IMG/VR virus record: IMGVR_UViG_3300036944_000945
Span: 1 to 43,882 of that record
Reading direction: 5' to 3' (one strand)
Source: a virus
Length of the DNA stretch: 43,882 nt
The position numbers were made by a program, and so were the translations under genes. This document shows positions 28,661 through 36,926 of the stretch, in pieces (the stretch's first letter is position 1; every line of letters starts with the position of its first letter). The notes under the pieces are model-generated. The model was given only the letters and a program-made list of their open reading frames with translations, searched no databases and had not been told where the DNA came from.

Positions 28661-30755
28661 GCGCTTCCCCTTCATCACCAGTTTCGCGGCGGGAGAGATC
28701 GCCGAGGAATACCAGATGCGGACCGACCTGCAGGTTCGCAACGAGGCTTGCCGCCAGTTCCGCAACGCGCAGACGCTCGCCGGCGGCGGGTTCCGTCGGC
28801 GCTACGGCACCAACCATGTTGCGAACCTGACGGCGTTGACCCGGCTGGAAACCTACGGCGTTGGCACCGACGACGCGCGACTGCTGCTGTTCAGCGCGGG
28901 CGTGTTCGAGGTCCGCGATCTGACCGGCGCGGTCATTCAGACGATCAGTTCGTCCGTGCCGTGGGTCGCCGCGGACCTGTTCACGATGCAGATCGCGATC
29001 GAGGACGGCAAGATCATCGTCTGCAGCCGGGCGTTTGCTCCGCGCATTCTGACCCTGACCGGCTCGACCTGGGCGATCGCAGCACTTGGTTTCGCCGACG
29101 GCCTGAACGGCACCAAGCTCCAGCCCTACTGGCGCTTTGCCCCGCGCGGCGTGAGCCTGACGCCGAGCGCATACACCGGGACGGGCGTGACCTTGACGTC
29201 CAGCGCCGCCTTCTTTGACGCCGATCATGTCGGCACGCGCCTGCGCTACACCAACGTCGAGATCACGGTCACGGGCTACACCAGCACGACCGTCGCCACC
29301 GGCACCGTGGTCGGCAACCTCTACCCCACGCTGACGGTGACTGTCGGCTCCTCGACCGGGTTCCTTGTCGGGCAGGAGGTGCAGGGCGAGGATACGCAGG
29401 TGACCGGCGTTGTTGCCGGCGTGCCGAGCAGCACCAGCCTGACCATCCAGCTTGTCGACGGCTACACATATTTCGACGCGACTGAGGATCTGGTCGGGCC
29501 TACCGCCAAAAGCACGATCAGCGCCCGCACACTGGCGGGAACGCCGGCTGCCACGACGGAATGGGATGAGGCGCTGATCGGCGTCGAGCGGGGCTATCCC
29601 GGCGCGTGCGCCCTGCACCGCAACCGCCTCATGCTGGGTGACTTCCCTTCGGCGCAGAACGTAATGGCCGCGAGCGCGACGGGCGACATTACCGATTTCA
29701 ACACCGGCAGCGGTCTGGAGACGGACGCGATCGTTGAGCGTGTCGGGCGCGAGACCTCGCTGGGCCTGAAGCATTTTGGCTCTACCGAGCAACTGCTGTT
29801 GTTCACTGAGGGCGGCGTCTATTACGTCCCCGAGCAGGTGGCTGCGCCCCTGTCGCCGACAAACTTTGAACTGTTGAAGGTCGGGCCGGAAGCCGCCGGC
29901 GACCCTGTGCCTCTGGACGTGACCGAGGGCAAAATGTTCATCGAGCGCGACAGCGGTCGCGCCATGATCTGTATTCCGACCGGCAACGTCCGCCGCTCGT
30001 GGGACATCACCGACCTCTCCGAACTGGCCTATCACCTGATGGGCACGCCGGTCGAGATGGAGTTGATGGCGGCCGGGACTGAGAGCGACCGCCTTGTGCC
30101 GGTGCTCAACAGTGCCGGCGACATGGCTGTGCTGACGTTCCGTCGCAGCGCGCAGTTCTCAGCCTGGGGCGTCTGGTCGACCGTCGGCTCGTGGCGCTCG
30201 ATCGTCTATGCGGGCGGCGTCCTGTACGCGGTGGCCGAGCGCACGATCAACGGCTCGACGACGTTCCGGCTGGAGAAGTTCAGCAGCACGGCATGGGCTG
30301 ACGGCATGATCTCGCTTGCGACGGTCACGACGCCGGTCACCCAGTACGCGGGCCACACGGTCGGGGTCTGGGACGGCAACAACAAGATCGGCGAGTACGC
30401 GGTCAACGGGTCGGGCGTGCTGCAAGGCGTCGATGACAGTTTCGGCGCCGTGCAGGTCGGTCTGGACTTCACCGTGACGGTCGAGGGTGTGCCTCCGGTC
30501 GATCAGCAGATGGGCCTGCGTCCGAACTACAAGATCACGCGCGTCGACGTGGATGCGGTCAACTCGACCGGCTTCACCGGCAACGGTCGCAACCCGGCGG
30601 GCTGGGCCACCGGCATCGGCGGGGCGACGGGTGCGCAAACCGGCGTGCGTCGCTTCCGTCCAATGGGTCGCAGCAAATACCCGACGTTCACGATTCAACA
30701 GGCCGTCGGCGGGCCGCTGCAGATCCGGTCTGTCACAATGGAAGTCACAAGCTGA
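28653..30755 (+). CDS. Tail tubular protein B-like nozzle protein (700 aa)
   Basis: The 700-residue protein begins VARRFPFITSFAAGEIAEEY, a start common in podovirus nozzle proteins (FNAGELSP-type), and RTDLQVRNEACRQFRNAQTL follows. The rest is beta-rich with repeated Thr/Val/Gly segments (TSTTVATGTVVGNLYPTLTV). Its place after the gatekeeper and before internal proteins fits the tail nozzle. I use the GTG at 28653 overlapping the upstream stop; an in-frame ATG at 28593 is deep inside the previous gene. Confidence 0.82.
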   Translation: MARRFPFITSFAAGEIAEEYQMRTDLQVRNEACRQFRNAQTLAGGGFRRRYGTNHVANLTALTRLETYGVGTDDARLLLFSAGVFEVRDLTGAVIQTISSSVPWVAADLFTMQIAIEDGKIIVCSRAFAPRILTLTGSTWAIAALGFADGLNGTKLQPYWRFAPRGVSLTPSAYTGTGVTLTSSAAFFDADHVGTRLRYTNVEITVTGYTSTTVATGTVVGNLYPTLTVTVGSSTGFLVGQEVQGEDTQVTGVVAGVPSSTSLTIQLVDGYTYFDATEDLVGPTAKSTISARTLAGTPAATTEWDEALIGVERGYPGACALHRNRLMLGDFPSAQNVMAASATGDITDFNTGSGLETDAIVERVGRETSLGLKHFGSTEQLLLFTEGGVYYVPEQVAAPLSPTNFELLKVGPEAAGDPVPLDVTEGKMFIERDSGRAMICIPTGNVRRSWDITDLSELAYHLMGTPVEMELMAAGTESDRLVPVLNSAGDMAVLTFRRSAQFSAWGVWSTVGSWRSIVYAGGVLYAVAERTINGSTTFRLEKFSSTAWADGMISLATVTTPVTQYAGHTVGVWDGNNKIGEYAVNGSGVLQGVDDSFGAVQVGLDFTVTVEGVPPVDQQMGLRPNYKITRVDVDAVNSTGFTGNGRNPAGWATGIGGATGAQTGVRRFRPMGRSKYPTFTIQQAVGGPLQIRSVTMEVTS

Positions 30756-31207
30756 TGGGCGACTCTACCCCCATTCTCAAGGCCGGAACGCAGGTCATGG
30801 CCGGCCGCGCTCAGGCCAAGCAGTACGGCATGGAATCCCTGATGCTCAAGCGTCAGGCGCAGGACGTTGACCTGCAGGCCGTGCAGATGGGCGAGCGTCG
30901 GCGCGAGGAGCTTCGCGCGGGCGTGGCCGCCTACATCGCCAGCCGAGCGGGCAAGGGCCTGTCCCTGGATAGCCCGAGCGGCATTGCGGTCGAGCGCGAA
31001 CTACGTCGGCAGGCTGTCCGTGACGAGGGCGTCGACCGCGTTGGCTTCGGCAATCAGGCTTACGCGCTGCGGACGTCGGCGACGATGCGCCGGCGCGCGG
31101 CCAGCAACGCGAACCTGTCGGGCTGGATCTCGGCGGGCGGCTCAATCATCGACGGCGCGGCGAATGCCGTGTCTGCCGGGGCAACGGGCGGCGGAGGCGG
31201 TCGCTAA
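30755..31207 (+). CDS. Putative internal virion protein, small (150 aa)
   Basis: It follows the nozzle gene by TGATG. The protein is helical and charged (QAKQYGMESLMLKRQAQDVD, then ERRREELRAGVAAYIASRAG) and ends with a Gly-rich tail (SAGATGGGGGR). The three consecutive genes from here resemble the gp14-gp15-gp16 series of T7-like phages that are ejected to form a channel across the envelope. Assignment is by order and composition. Confidence 0.68.
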   Translation: MGDSTPILKAGTQVMAGRAQAKQYGMESLMLKRQAQDVDLQAVQMGERRREELRAGVAAYIASRAGKGLSLDSPSGIAVERELRRQAVRDEGVDRVGFGNQAYALRTSATMRRRAASNANLSGWISAGGSIIDGAANAVSAGATGGGGGR

Positions 31208-32850
31208 TGGCTACTGGTCGGAGCGTTCAGCAAGGCCGCAGCGGCACCGTCTCCAATATCACGCCGGGTGCGGACTTCCGCACGGGCGAGGCTGAGGTCT
31301 GGCAGGAGGCGGAGCGCGTCGCCGACCGCTTTGCCGAGGCGGCCAAGAATGATCAGTTGCGGCGCGCCCAGTCGCTTGGTGCGGCCGAGGGTGTCGAGGC
31401 GGTCGAGACGGGAGCTCTGCCGTCGCGCGGCTTGATGTTCTTTGGTGACGTGGCACAGGCGCGCACGACCGCCATGCAGGCCGCATACAACGCCCGCATC
31501 CGCTCCGACATTGACACGCGCGAGGCCGAGCTTCGCCGCGACAACTCGCTAGATCCGGCTGAGTATGAGCGGCTGTCCAAGGAGATGATCTCCGGCTTCA
31601 TCCAGTCCGCGCCGCCTGAGTACGCCGTCGACGTTGAGAACTATGCGCGGGCCCGCTCCAGCCAAGGGCTTGAGCGCGTCGCTGACGCGGCAAGCGTGGC
31701 CGCCGACCGCGAGGCCAACCAGGCGCTGACCTTGCGCGCCGGTATGCTGCAGGAACGCCTGATCGCCATTGCGGCGGACCCGAGCTTGGGGCCCGAGTCG
31801 ATGGAGTTCATGCAGGCCGAGGTCGAGTACGTCGACGTGCAGGGGATGCGCGAGGCCAACCCCTCGATCCTCTACTCGACCGAGCAGCGCGATTTCGACG
31901 ACAAGAAACTGGGTCTCGACATGACCACGGCTGTCGTCGGGCGTGACGCGGTTGCGGCCTACACGGCTGCCGGCGGCGGCCTGCCGGGTATGTCTGCGGC
32001 GCAGCGGTTTATCGCAGACGCGATGATCAGTGAGGCGTTCGCGCTCGTGACGCCGGAGGACCGAGCCAAGATCAACCGCGACCTGCAGACGCAAATCAGC
32101 CAGTTCTCGCTCGTCGATCGTGCGCAGGCGCGTGAGGCGCAAGAGGCCGCGCGAGCGGCGGATGCCGCCCGGCGCGAGGTGCGCGGCGAACTGAGCCTGC
32201 AGATCGTGCTGGGCGAGGTGACTGAGGCAGACATTCAGGCGCGCACCGACCTGAACGATGCCGACAAGGCTCAACTGATCCGCGGCATACGCTCCCAGCA
32301 AAGCCAGCAAGCGACCGCTGACCGGGCAGCGGCTGCGCTGGAAACGGCTGGCCGCACGGCGCAATACAACACGTTCCGTGACGATGCGGACGCCGGAACG
32401 CTGACGGCGCAGGAGATTGCCGATGCGTTGGCTGCCGGGCAGATCACCCCCGGTCAGGCCCAGACGCTGCGGACCAGAAACGACCGCACGCTGAAGCCCC
32501 AGGTCGATGACGTTATGAGCGTGGTGCGCGACGTCGGAGAGCGGCGCCGCCAACTGGTGCCCGACTACAACGCGCGCATGGCTCGTGCTGAGGAGGGGGC
32601 CGCTGACTGGGTGCGCGCCAATCCGAACACGACGCTCGAACAGCGGCTCACGGCGGGGCGGTGGTACGCCGACCGCGCGTTTGGAACACAGACGCCGGCA
32701 CCGGGCGCGGGTGGCGCTGGTGGCAACCAGACCGTTGCCCAGCGCGTCGCGGCGGTAAACGCCCGCATTGAAGCCCGGCGCGCTGCCGGCAACCCCTATT
32801 CCACGACCGAGGCGAATCGTCTCCGCAACGAAGCACGACAGGGCCGATAG
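31207..32850 (+). CDS. Putative internal virion protein, large helical (547 aa)
   Basis: This mostly alpha-helical, Ala/Arg/Glu-rich protein (EVWQEAERVADRFAEAAKND, then QAREAQEAARAADAARREVR) is like T7 gp15-type ejected proteins. It has no signal peptide or TM segment. It sits between the 150-residue gene (TAATG overlap) and the 1343-residue protein. It probably forms part of the ejection conduit. Confidence 0.72.
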   Translation: MATGRSVQQGRSGTVSNITPGADFRTGEAEVWQEAERVADRFAEAAKNDQLRRAQSLGAAEGVEAVETGALPSRGLMFFGDVAQARTTAMQAAYNARIRSDIDTREAELRRDNSLDPAEYERLSKEMISGFIQSAPPEYAVDVENYARARSSQGLERVADAASVAADREANQALTLRAGMLQERLIAIAADPSLGPESMEFMQAEVEYVDVQGMREANPSILYSTEQRDFDDKKLGLDMTTAVVGRDAVAAYTAAGGGLPGMSAAQRFIADAMISEAFALVTPEDRAKINRDLQTQISQFSLVDRAQAREAQEAARAADAARREVRGELSLQIVLGEVTEADIQARTDLNDADKAQLIRGIRSQQSQQATADRAAAALETAGRTAQYNTFRDDADAGTLTAQEIADALAAGQITPGQAQTLRTRNDRTLKPQVDDVMSVVRDVGERRRQLVPDYNARMARAEEGAADWVRANPNTTLEQRLTAGRWYADRAFGTQTPAPGAGGAGGNQTVAQRVAAVNARIEARRAAGNPYSTTEANRLRNEARQGR

Positions 32851-35800
32851 ATGGCGATTGAGACCGAAGCAGAAGTCCGGGCCCGTCTGGCTGAGATCGC
32901 GCCGGGTGCGGTGGTGTCGAGTGCCGGCCGCTCGGTTGAGCGCAACGCGGCTGTCGGCGGCGTGCCCGGAAGCCTGCACACGCGACGCGACGCGGACGGC
33001 GGCTCGCGCGGTCTCGACATCGTTCCCGGCACGAGCGGCCTGAGCATGGGGCAACTCAACACCCGCCTCGCCAACTCCGGCCTGAACTTTCAGGAGCGGC
33101 TGAACGAGGGCGACCACGTCCATGTTGGCATTGATGGGCGACCGTCTGTGCCGCGCCAAATCCCTGCGTCTGCCGGCCCCGCCGATGTCCGCACCGACGC
33201 CAATGGCCGTCAGTACACTGTGGCGAATTCGCAGGGGCTTGCGCCTGAGGACACGCCGGAGAGCCTGACCGCTGCCGGTTACCAGCAAGCCGCCGACGGG
33301 ACGTGGTTCCGCTATGCCCCCGCCGCGCCTCAGGTGCTGGACAGCGCCTACGCCGAGCGTCAGGCCGCTCGCGAGTCCCTGGCGCTGGATCAGGAAGACT
33401 CCGAGATCATTCAGGCGTCGCTGGTGCCCGAGGGCGTCGTGAACGCTGCGGGCGCTATGGCTGGCGACATGGCCAAGGGCGTCTTCATGGAGGGGGCTGG
33501 CGCGGTCCTTTCTGGCATCGGTCGCGGAATAAACGAAACCGCAGACGCGATCGACGAGACGGGCGACTGGCTGGCGAATGCGCTGGGCGGCCCGACCTTC
33601 ATTACTGACGCCCGGACAGGCGTGAACCCCGGATTTTATTGGCTGCGTCCGGGTGAGTGGGAGGGGCTGGAGAGCCGGTGGGAAACGGCTACCGGAAAGA
33701 AGAATGACGTTTTTGGCTGGCGATTTTCTGTCCCCGAAGAAGGCCGCCCCGAGTCCGTCACCGGCCGCGTCATCGAGGGCGTGTCCCAGTTCGCCACGGG
33801 TTTTGCGGGCGGCGGTCGCGTACTGCGCGGCTGGAAAACTGCGACCAAGGCCGGTCAGATCGGCAAGTCGATGGTGCAGGGCGCGCTGGCTGACTTCACC
33901 GCGTTCGACGGCAACGAGGCGCGGCTAAGCAACCTGCTGGCCGAGCACTCACCCGACGCCATTGCACCCATGTTCGAGATCTTGGCTGCGAAGGAGGATG
34001 ACCCGGAGATTGTCGGGCGGTTCAAGAACGCGGTCGAGGGCACGATCCTGGGCGGCGCTGTCGAGGTTCTGGCGGGGGGCGTTCGCGCTCTCCGTGCCGG
34101 ACGTGTCGCGCGTGACGAAGCGCGCGCCGGCGCAGCCCGCGAGGGCCTGCAAGAAGACCCTGTCATGGCGATGGCTGAGGCCGAGGCTAAGGGCGTCGAG
34201 ATGCAGGCCGCCGTGCGTGAGGCGCTGGGCAATCCCGAGGGTCCGCGGTTCCGGGTGGCGCGTGAGGCTCCGGAGGACGCTGCCGCACGCGCCGACGACG
34301 CCCCCGAGGTCATCACCCCGTTCCAGTCCAAAGTCGACGACGCCTATGTGGCCACGTCGGGCACGACTCCCCGCGACGTCACCGCCTCCGCCGACAACGT
34401 CTTTGACCTGAACCTCGCGCGCATCAACACGCCCGAGGACGTCCAGGCGGCTATCGTCGGCATGGCGGATCGGATGGCGAAGGACGTCAACCTGGCTCGC
34501 CGGGGCGTCGTGACCGATGCGCAGGCGATCGAGTCCGCCAATGGCATGGACTGGGTTCAGTCGATGGCTGACCGTCGCCCCGGTCAGGCGATGAACAAGG
34601 AGGAGGTCATCGCCTATCGCATGGCGCTGAACTCGTCCGGCACGCAGCTGGTCAAGCTCGCCAAGGCGGTCGAGGACAACCCCTCCCTCGCCAATCAGTT
34701 CGCCTTCCGCCGCGCGACGTCCGTGCATGCGGCGATCCAGAACGAGTTTTTCGGCGCGCGCGCTGAGGCCGGTCGTGCGCTTGGCGCATTCAAGACCGAG
34801 GTCGGCACGCCCGCCTCATATCTCCGCAACGTCGACAGCCTGATTGCTGACATGGGTGGCGCGAACAGTGCGGTCGAGTTGGCGCGCAAGATCCGCGAGG
34901 CCGCAGCCAAGGGCGACTCCGAGCTCAACCAGATGGTCCGCGGTGGAGCGATGGCGCGGACGCGCGAGATCGTCAAGCTGGTCTATACGAACGCGCTCCT
35001 GTCCGGCGTCGGCACGCCCACGATCAACGTCGCAGGCAACGGCATGATGCTGGGCCTGAACCTGATCACCCGCGCCATTTCCCCCCGCATGGCGGGAATG
35101 TTTGGCGGCAACGCGACCACCAAGGTCGGCGAGGCGGCTGCGCTGGTGCACGGCTACCAGCAGGCGGTGCGCGATATCTTCCGGCTCAATCCGTTTGAGG
35201 CGGTCGAGCGGATCAAGGGGACCGACGGGCGCATGCTGCCGACCGCCTTGCGCGAGCAGGGGGTATTCCGCGGCATGGCGCCGGGCCTGGATGATGCGGC
35301 TCCTGCCGGCATCAAACTGCGTGCCGAGCGCGAGGAGGCCGGCATGGCGTCCGGGCGCCCGTTGAGCGCGGGCGCATGGCGCGTGAACGAGGACTCGCCC
35401 CTGGGACGCGTGCTCGACATCATGCAGATGGTGTTCGAGGCTCCCTCCAACATCAACTCCTTGACCGATGACGCCTTCAAGACGATCGCGGCGCGCGGCG
35501 AACTGCACGCTCAGGCCTTCCGCAAGGTGACGACTGAGGGGCTTGAGGGTGAAGTGGCCCGCGCTCGCATGGCCGAACTGCTGACCAATCCGACCGACGA
35601 CATGCTCAAGGCGGCCGAGTTTGAGATGCACGATCTGACGTTCACGCGTGAGACGCCGGGCATGGCTGCCGCACTGGGCGACCTGCGCCGGTTCATGGAC
35701 AACAACCCGACGCCGATCCCGTTCGGCACCGTCGTGTTTCCGTTCATCAAGACGCCAGCGAACCTCATTAGCACGGGCATCCGCTACTCGCCGCTGGCGC

Positions 35801-36882
35801 CGTTCATGCGCCGGTTCCGCGACGCAATGGCTGAGGGTGGTGCCGCAGCCGAGACGGCCAAGGCGCAGATGGCGCTGGGCACGGCTATGTACTCGCTGTT
35901 CATGGGCATGGCGATGGACGGCGACCTGACGGGTGCCGGGCCCGGCAACCCCGGCCAGCGTGACGCCCTGCAGCGTGTCGACGAGAACGGCGGCACGGTG
36001 TTCCAGCCGTACAGCGTGCGCATCAATGACCGCTGGGTTTCCTTTGAGCGTCTCGACCCGGTCGGTCAGGGCATGGGCCTGGTCGCCGATCTCGCCGACC
36101 TGTTCAAGAACAGCGACTGGGACTCCGACCGCAACGGCGAGGTGGACGAGGCGATCGTGCACGGCATCATGGCGATGTCGTCTGCCTTCTTCGACAAGAC
36201 CTCGCTGCGCGGCGTCATGGAGATCGTGCAGGCAATGGGCGACCGCACCGGAGCCAAGGGCGAAAAGATGATCATGGCCCGCGCATCCGGCGCGATCCCG
36301 TTTTCGTCTGCCCTGCGCATGACGCGCCGCGGCGAGGACGAGTATCTGCGCGAGACGCACAACGTCGTCACGGCCATGATGAACACGATGCCCGGCCTGT
36401 CGGACGACCTGCCGGTCCAGCGCGATCTTTGGGGCCGTGAGCGCACCTACCAGACCGGACTGGGTACGACCTACGACGCCATCATGCCGGTCCAGACCCG
36501 CGCCGCCGGAGGCTCGGCAATCGACCTCGAGATCCTGAACAACGGGGTGTCGGTGACGATGCCGCCGCGCTCGATCGACGTCATGGGTGAGAGCGTCAGC
36601 CTGAAGAACCGGCCGGACATCTACAGCGAGTTCGTGCAGTTGGCGGGCGCGCCCGCGTTCGAGCACCTGAACGCCGTCGCGTCGGGCACGCACCCGGACA
36701 GCGAGTTCTACTACGGCCTGACCGACGGTCCTGGTGGCGGCAAGGCCGAGTACATCAAGGACGTGGTCAGCGCCTACCGCTCCGACGCTCGCGCCCAGAT
36801 CCTCGACACCTATGCCGTCGACCTTCAGGAAATGGCGGCCCGGCGCACCCTGCGACGCGAGCAAGTCCGCGGCAGGGAATAG
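32851..36882 (+). CDS. Giant internal virion protein with N-terminal M15-like peptidase domain (1343 aa)
   Basis: The N-terminal 100 residues carry SLHTRRDADGGSRGLDIV and DHVHVGI, which give the zinc ligands of an M15-type peptidase (H43, D56, H89/H91). The remainder is a very long, mostly helical protein with hydrophobic patches (AAVLSGIGRGINETADAIDE type). This resembles the T7 gp16 arrangement: an ejected giant with a cell-wall enzyme at its N-terminus, although T7 uses a transglycosylase. It probably cuts peptidoglycan during entry. The ATG at 32851 follows the upstream TAG directly. Confidence 0.8.
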   Translation: MAIETEAEVRARLAEIAPGAVVSSAGRSVERNAAVGGVPGSLHTRRDADGGSRGLDIVPGTSGLSMGQLNTRLANSGLNFQERLNEGDHVHVGIDGRPSVPRQIPASAGPADVRTDANGRQYTVANSQGLAPEDTPESLTAAGYQQAADGTWFRYAPAAPQVLDSAYAERQAARESLALDQEDSEIIQASLVPEGVVNAAGAMAGDMAKGVFMEGAGAVLSGIGRGINETADAIDETGDWLANALGGPTFITDARTGVNPGFYWLRPGEWEGLESRWETATGKKNDVFGWRFSVPEEGRPESVTGRVIEGVSQFATGFAGGGRVLRGWKTATKAGQIGKSMVQGALADFTAFDGNEARLSNLLAEHSPDAIAPMFEILAAKEDDPEIVGRFKNAVEGTILGGAVEVLAGGVRALRAGRVARDEARAGAAREGLQEDPVMAMAEAEAKGVEMQAAVREALGNPEGPRFRVAREAPEDAAARADDAPEVITPFQSKVDDAYVATSGTTPRDVTASADNVFDLNLARINTPEDVQAAIVGMADRMAKDVNLARRGVVTDAQAIESANGMDWVQSMADRRPGQAMNKEEVIAYRMALNSSGTQLVKLAKAVEDNPSLANQFAFRRATSVHAAIQNEFFGARAEAGRALGAFKTEVGTPASYLRNVDSLIADMGGANSAVELARKIREAAAKGDSELNQMVRGGAMARTREIVKLVYTNALLSGVGTPTINVAGNGMMLGLNLITRAISPRMAGMFGGNATTKVGEAAALVHGYQQAVRDIFRLNPFEAVERIKGTDGRMLPTALREQGVFRGMAPGLDDAAPAGIKLRAEREEAGMASGRPLSAGAWRVNEDSPLGRVLDIMQMVFEAPSNINSLTDDAFKTIAARGELHAQAFRKVTTEGLEGEVARARMAELLTNPTDDMLKAAEFEMHDLTFTRETPGMAAALGDLRRFMDNNPTPIPFGTVVFPFIKTPANLISTGIRYSPLAPFMRRFRDAMAEGGAAAETAKAQMALGTAMYSLFMGMAMDGDLTGAGPGNPGQRDALQRVDENGGTVFQPYSVRINDRWVSFERLDPVGQGMGLVADLADLFKNSDWDSDRNGEVDEAIVHGIMAMSSAFFDKTSLRGVMEIVQAMGDRTGAKGEKMIMARASGAIPFSSALRMTRRGEDEYLRETHNVVTAMMNTMPGLSDDLPVQRDLWGRERTYQTGLGTTYDAIMPVQTRAAGGSAIDLEILNNGVSVTMPPRSIDVMGESVSLKNRPDIYSEFVQLAGAPAFEHLNAVASGTHPDSEFYYGLTDGPGGGKAEYIKDVVSAYRSDARAQILDTYAVDLQEMAARRTLRREQVRGRE

Positions 36883-36887
36883 CTCCT

Positions 36888-36897
36888 GTGCGTTGAG
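36888..36897 (+). promoter_or_regulatory. Late-region motif GTGCGTTGAG, copy 8 (before the tail fibre)
   Basis: Exact copy, 39 bases before the tail fibre ATG at 36927. The leader is C-rich and nearly the same as that of copy 7, with no ribosome-binding site. Confidence 0.65.
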
Positions 36898-36926
36898 CCA
36901 CACACGCCCACCCGCAATCTGACCCA

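Noticed and set aside
16759-36897. T7-type phage promoters recognised by a phage single-subunit RNA polymerase
   Set aside because: The repeated motif is short and no RNA polymerase gene of that type is present in the window, although the missing junction sequence is too short to hide one.
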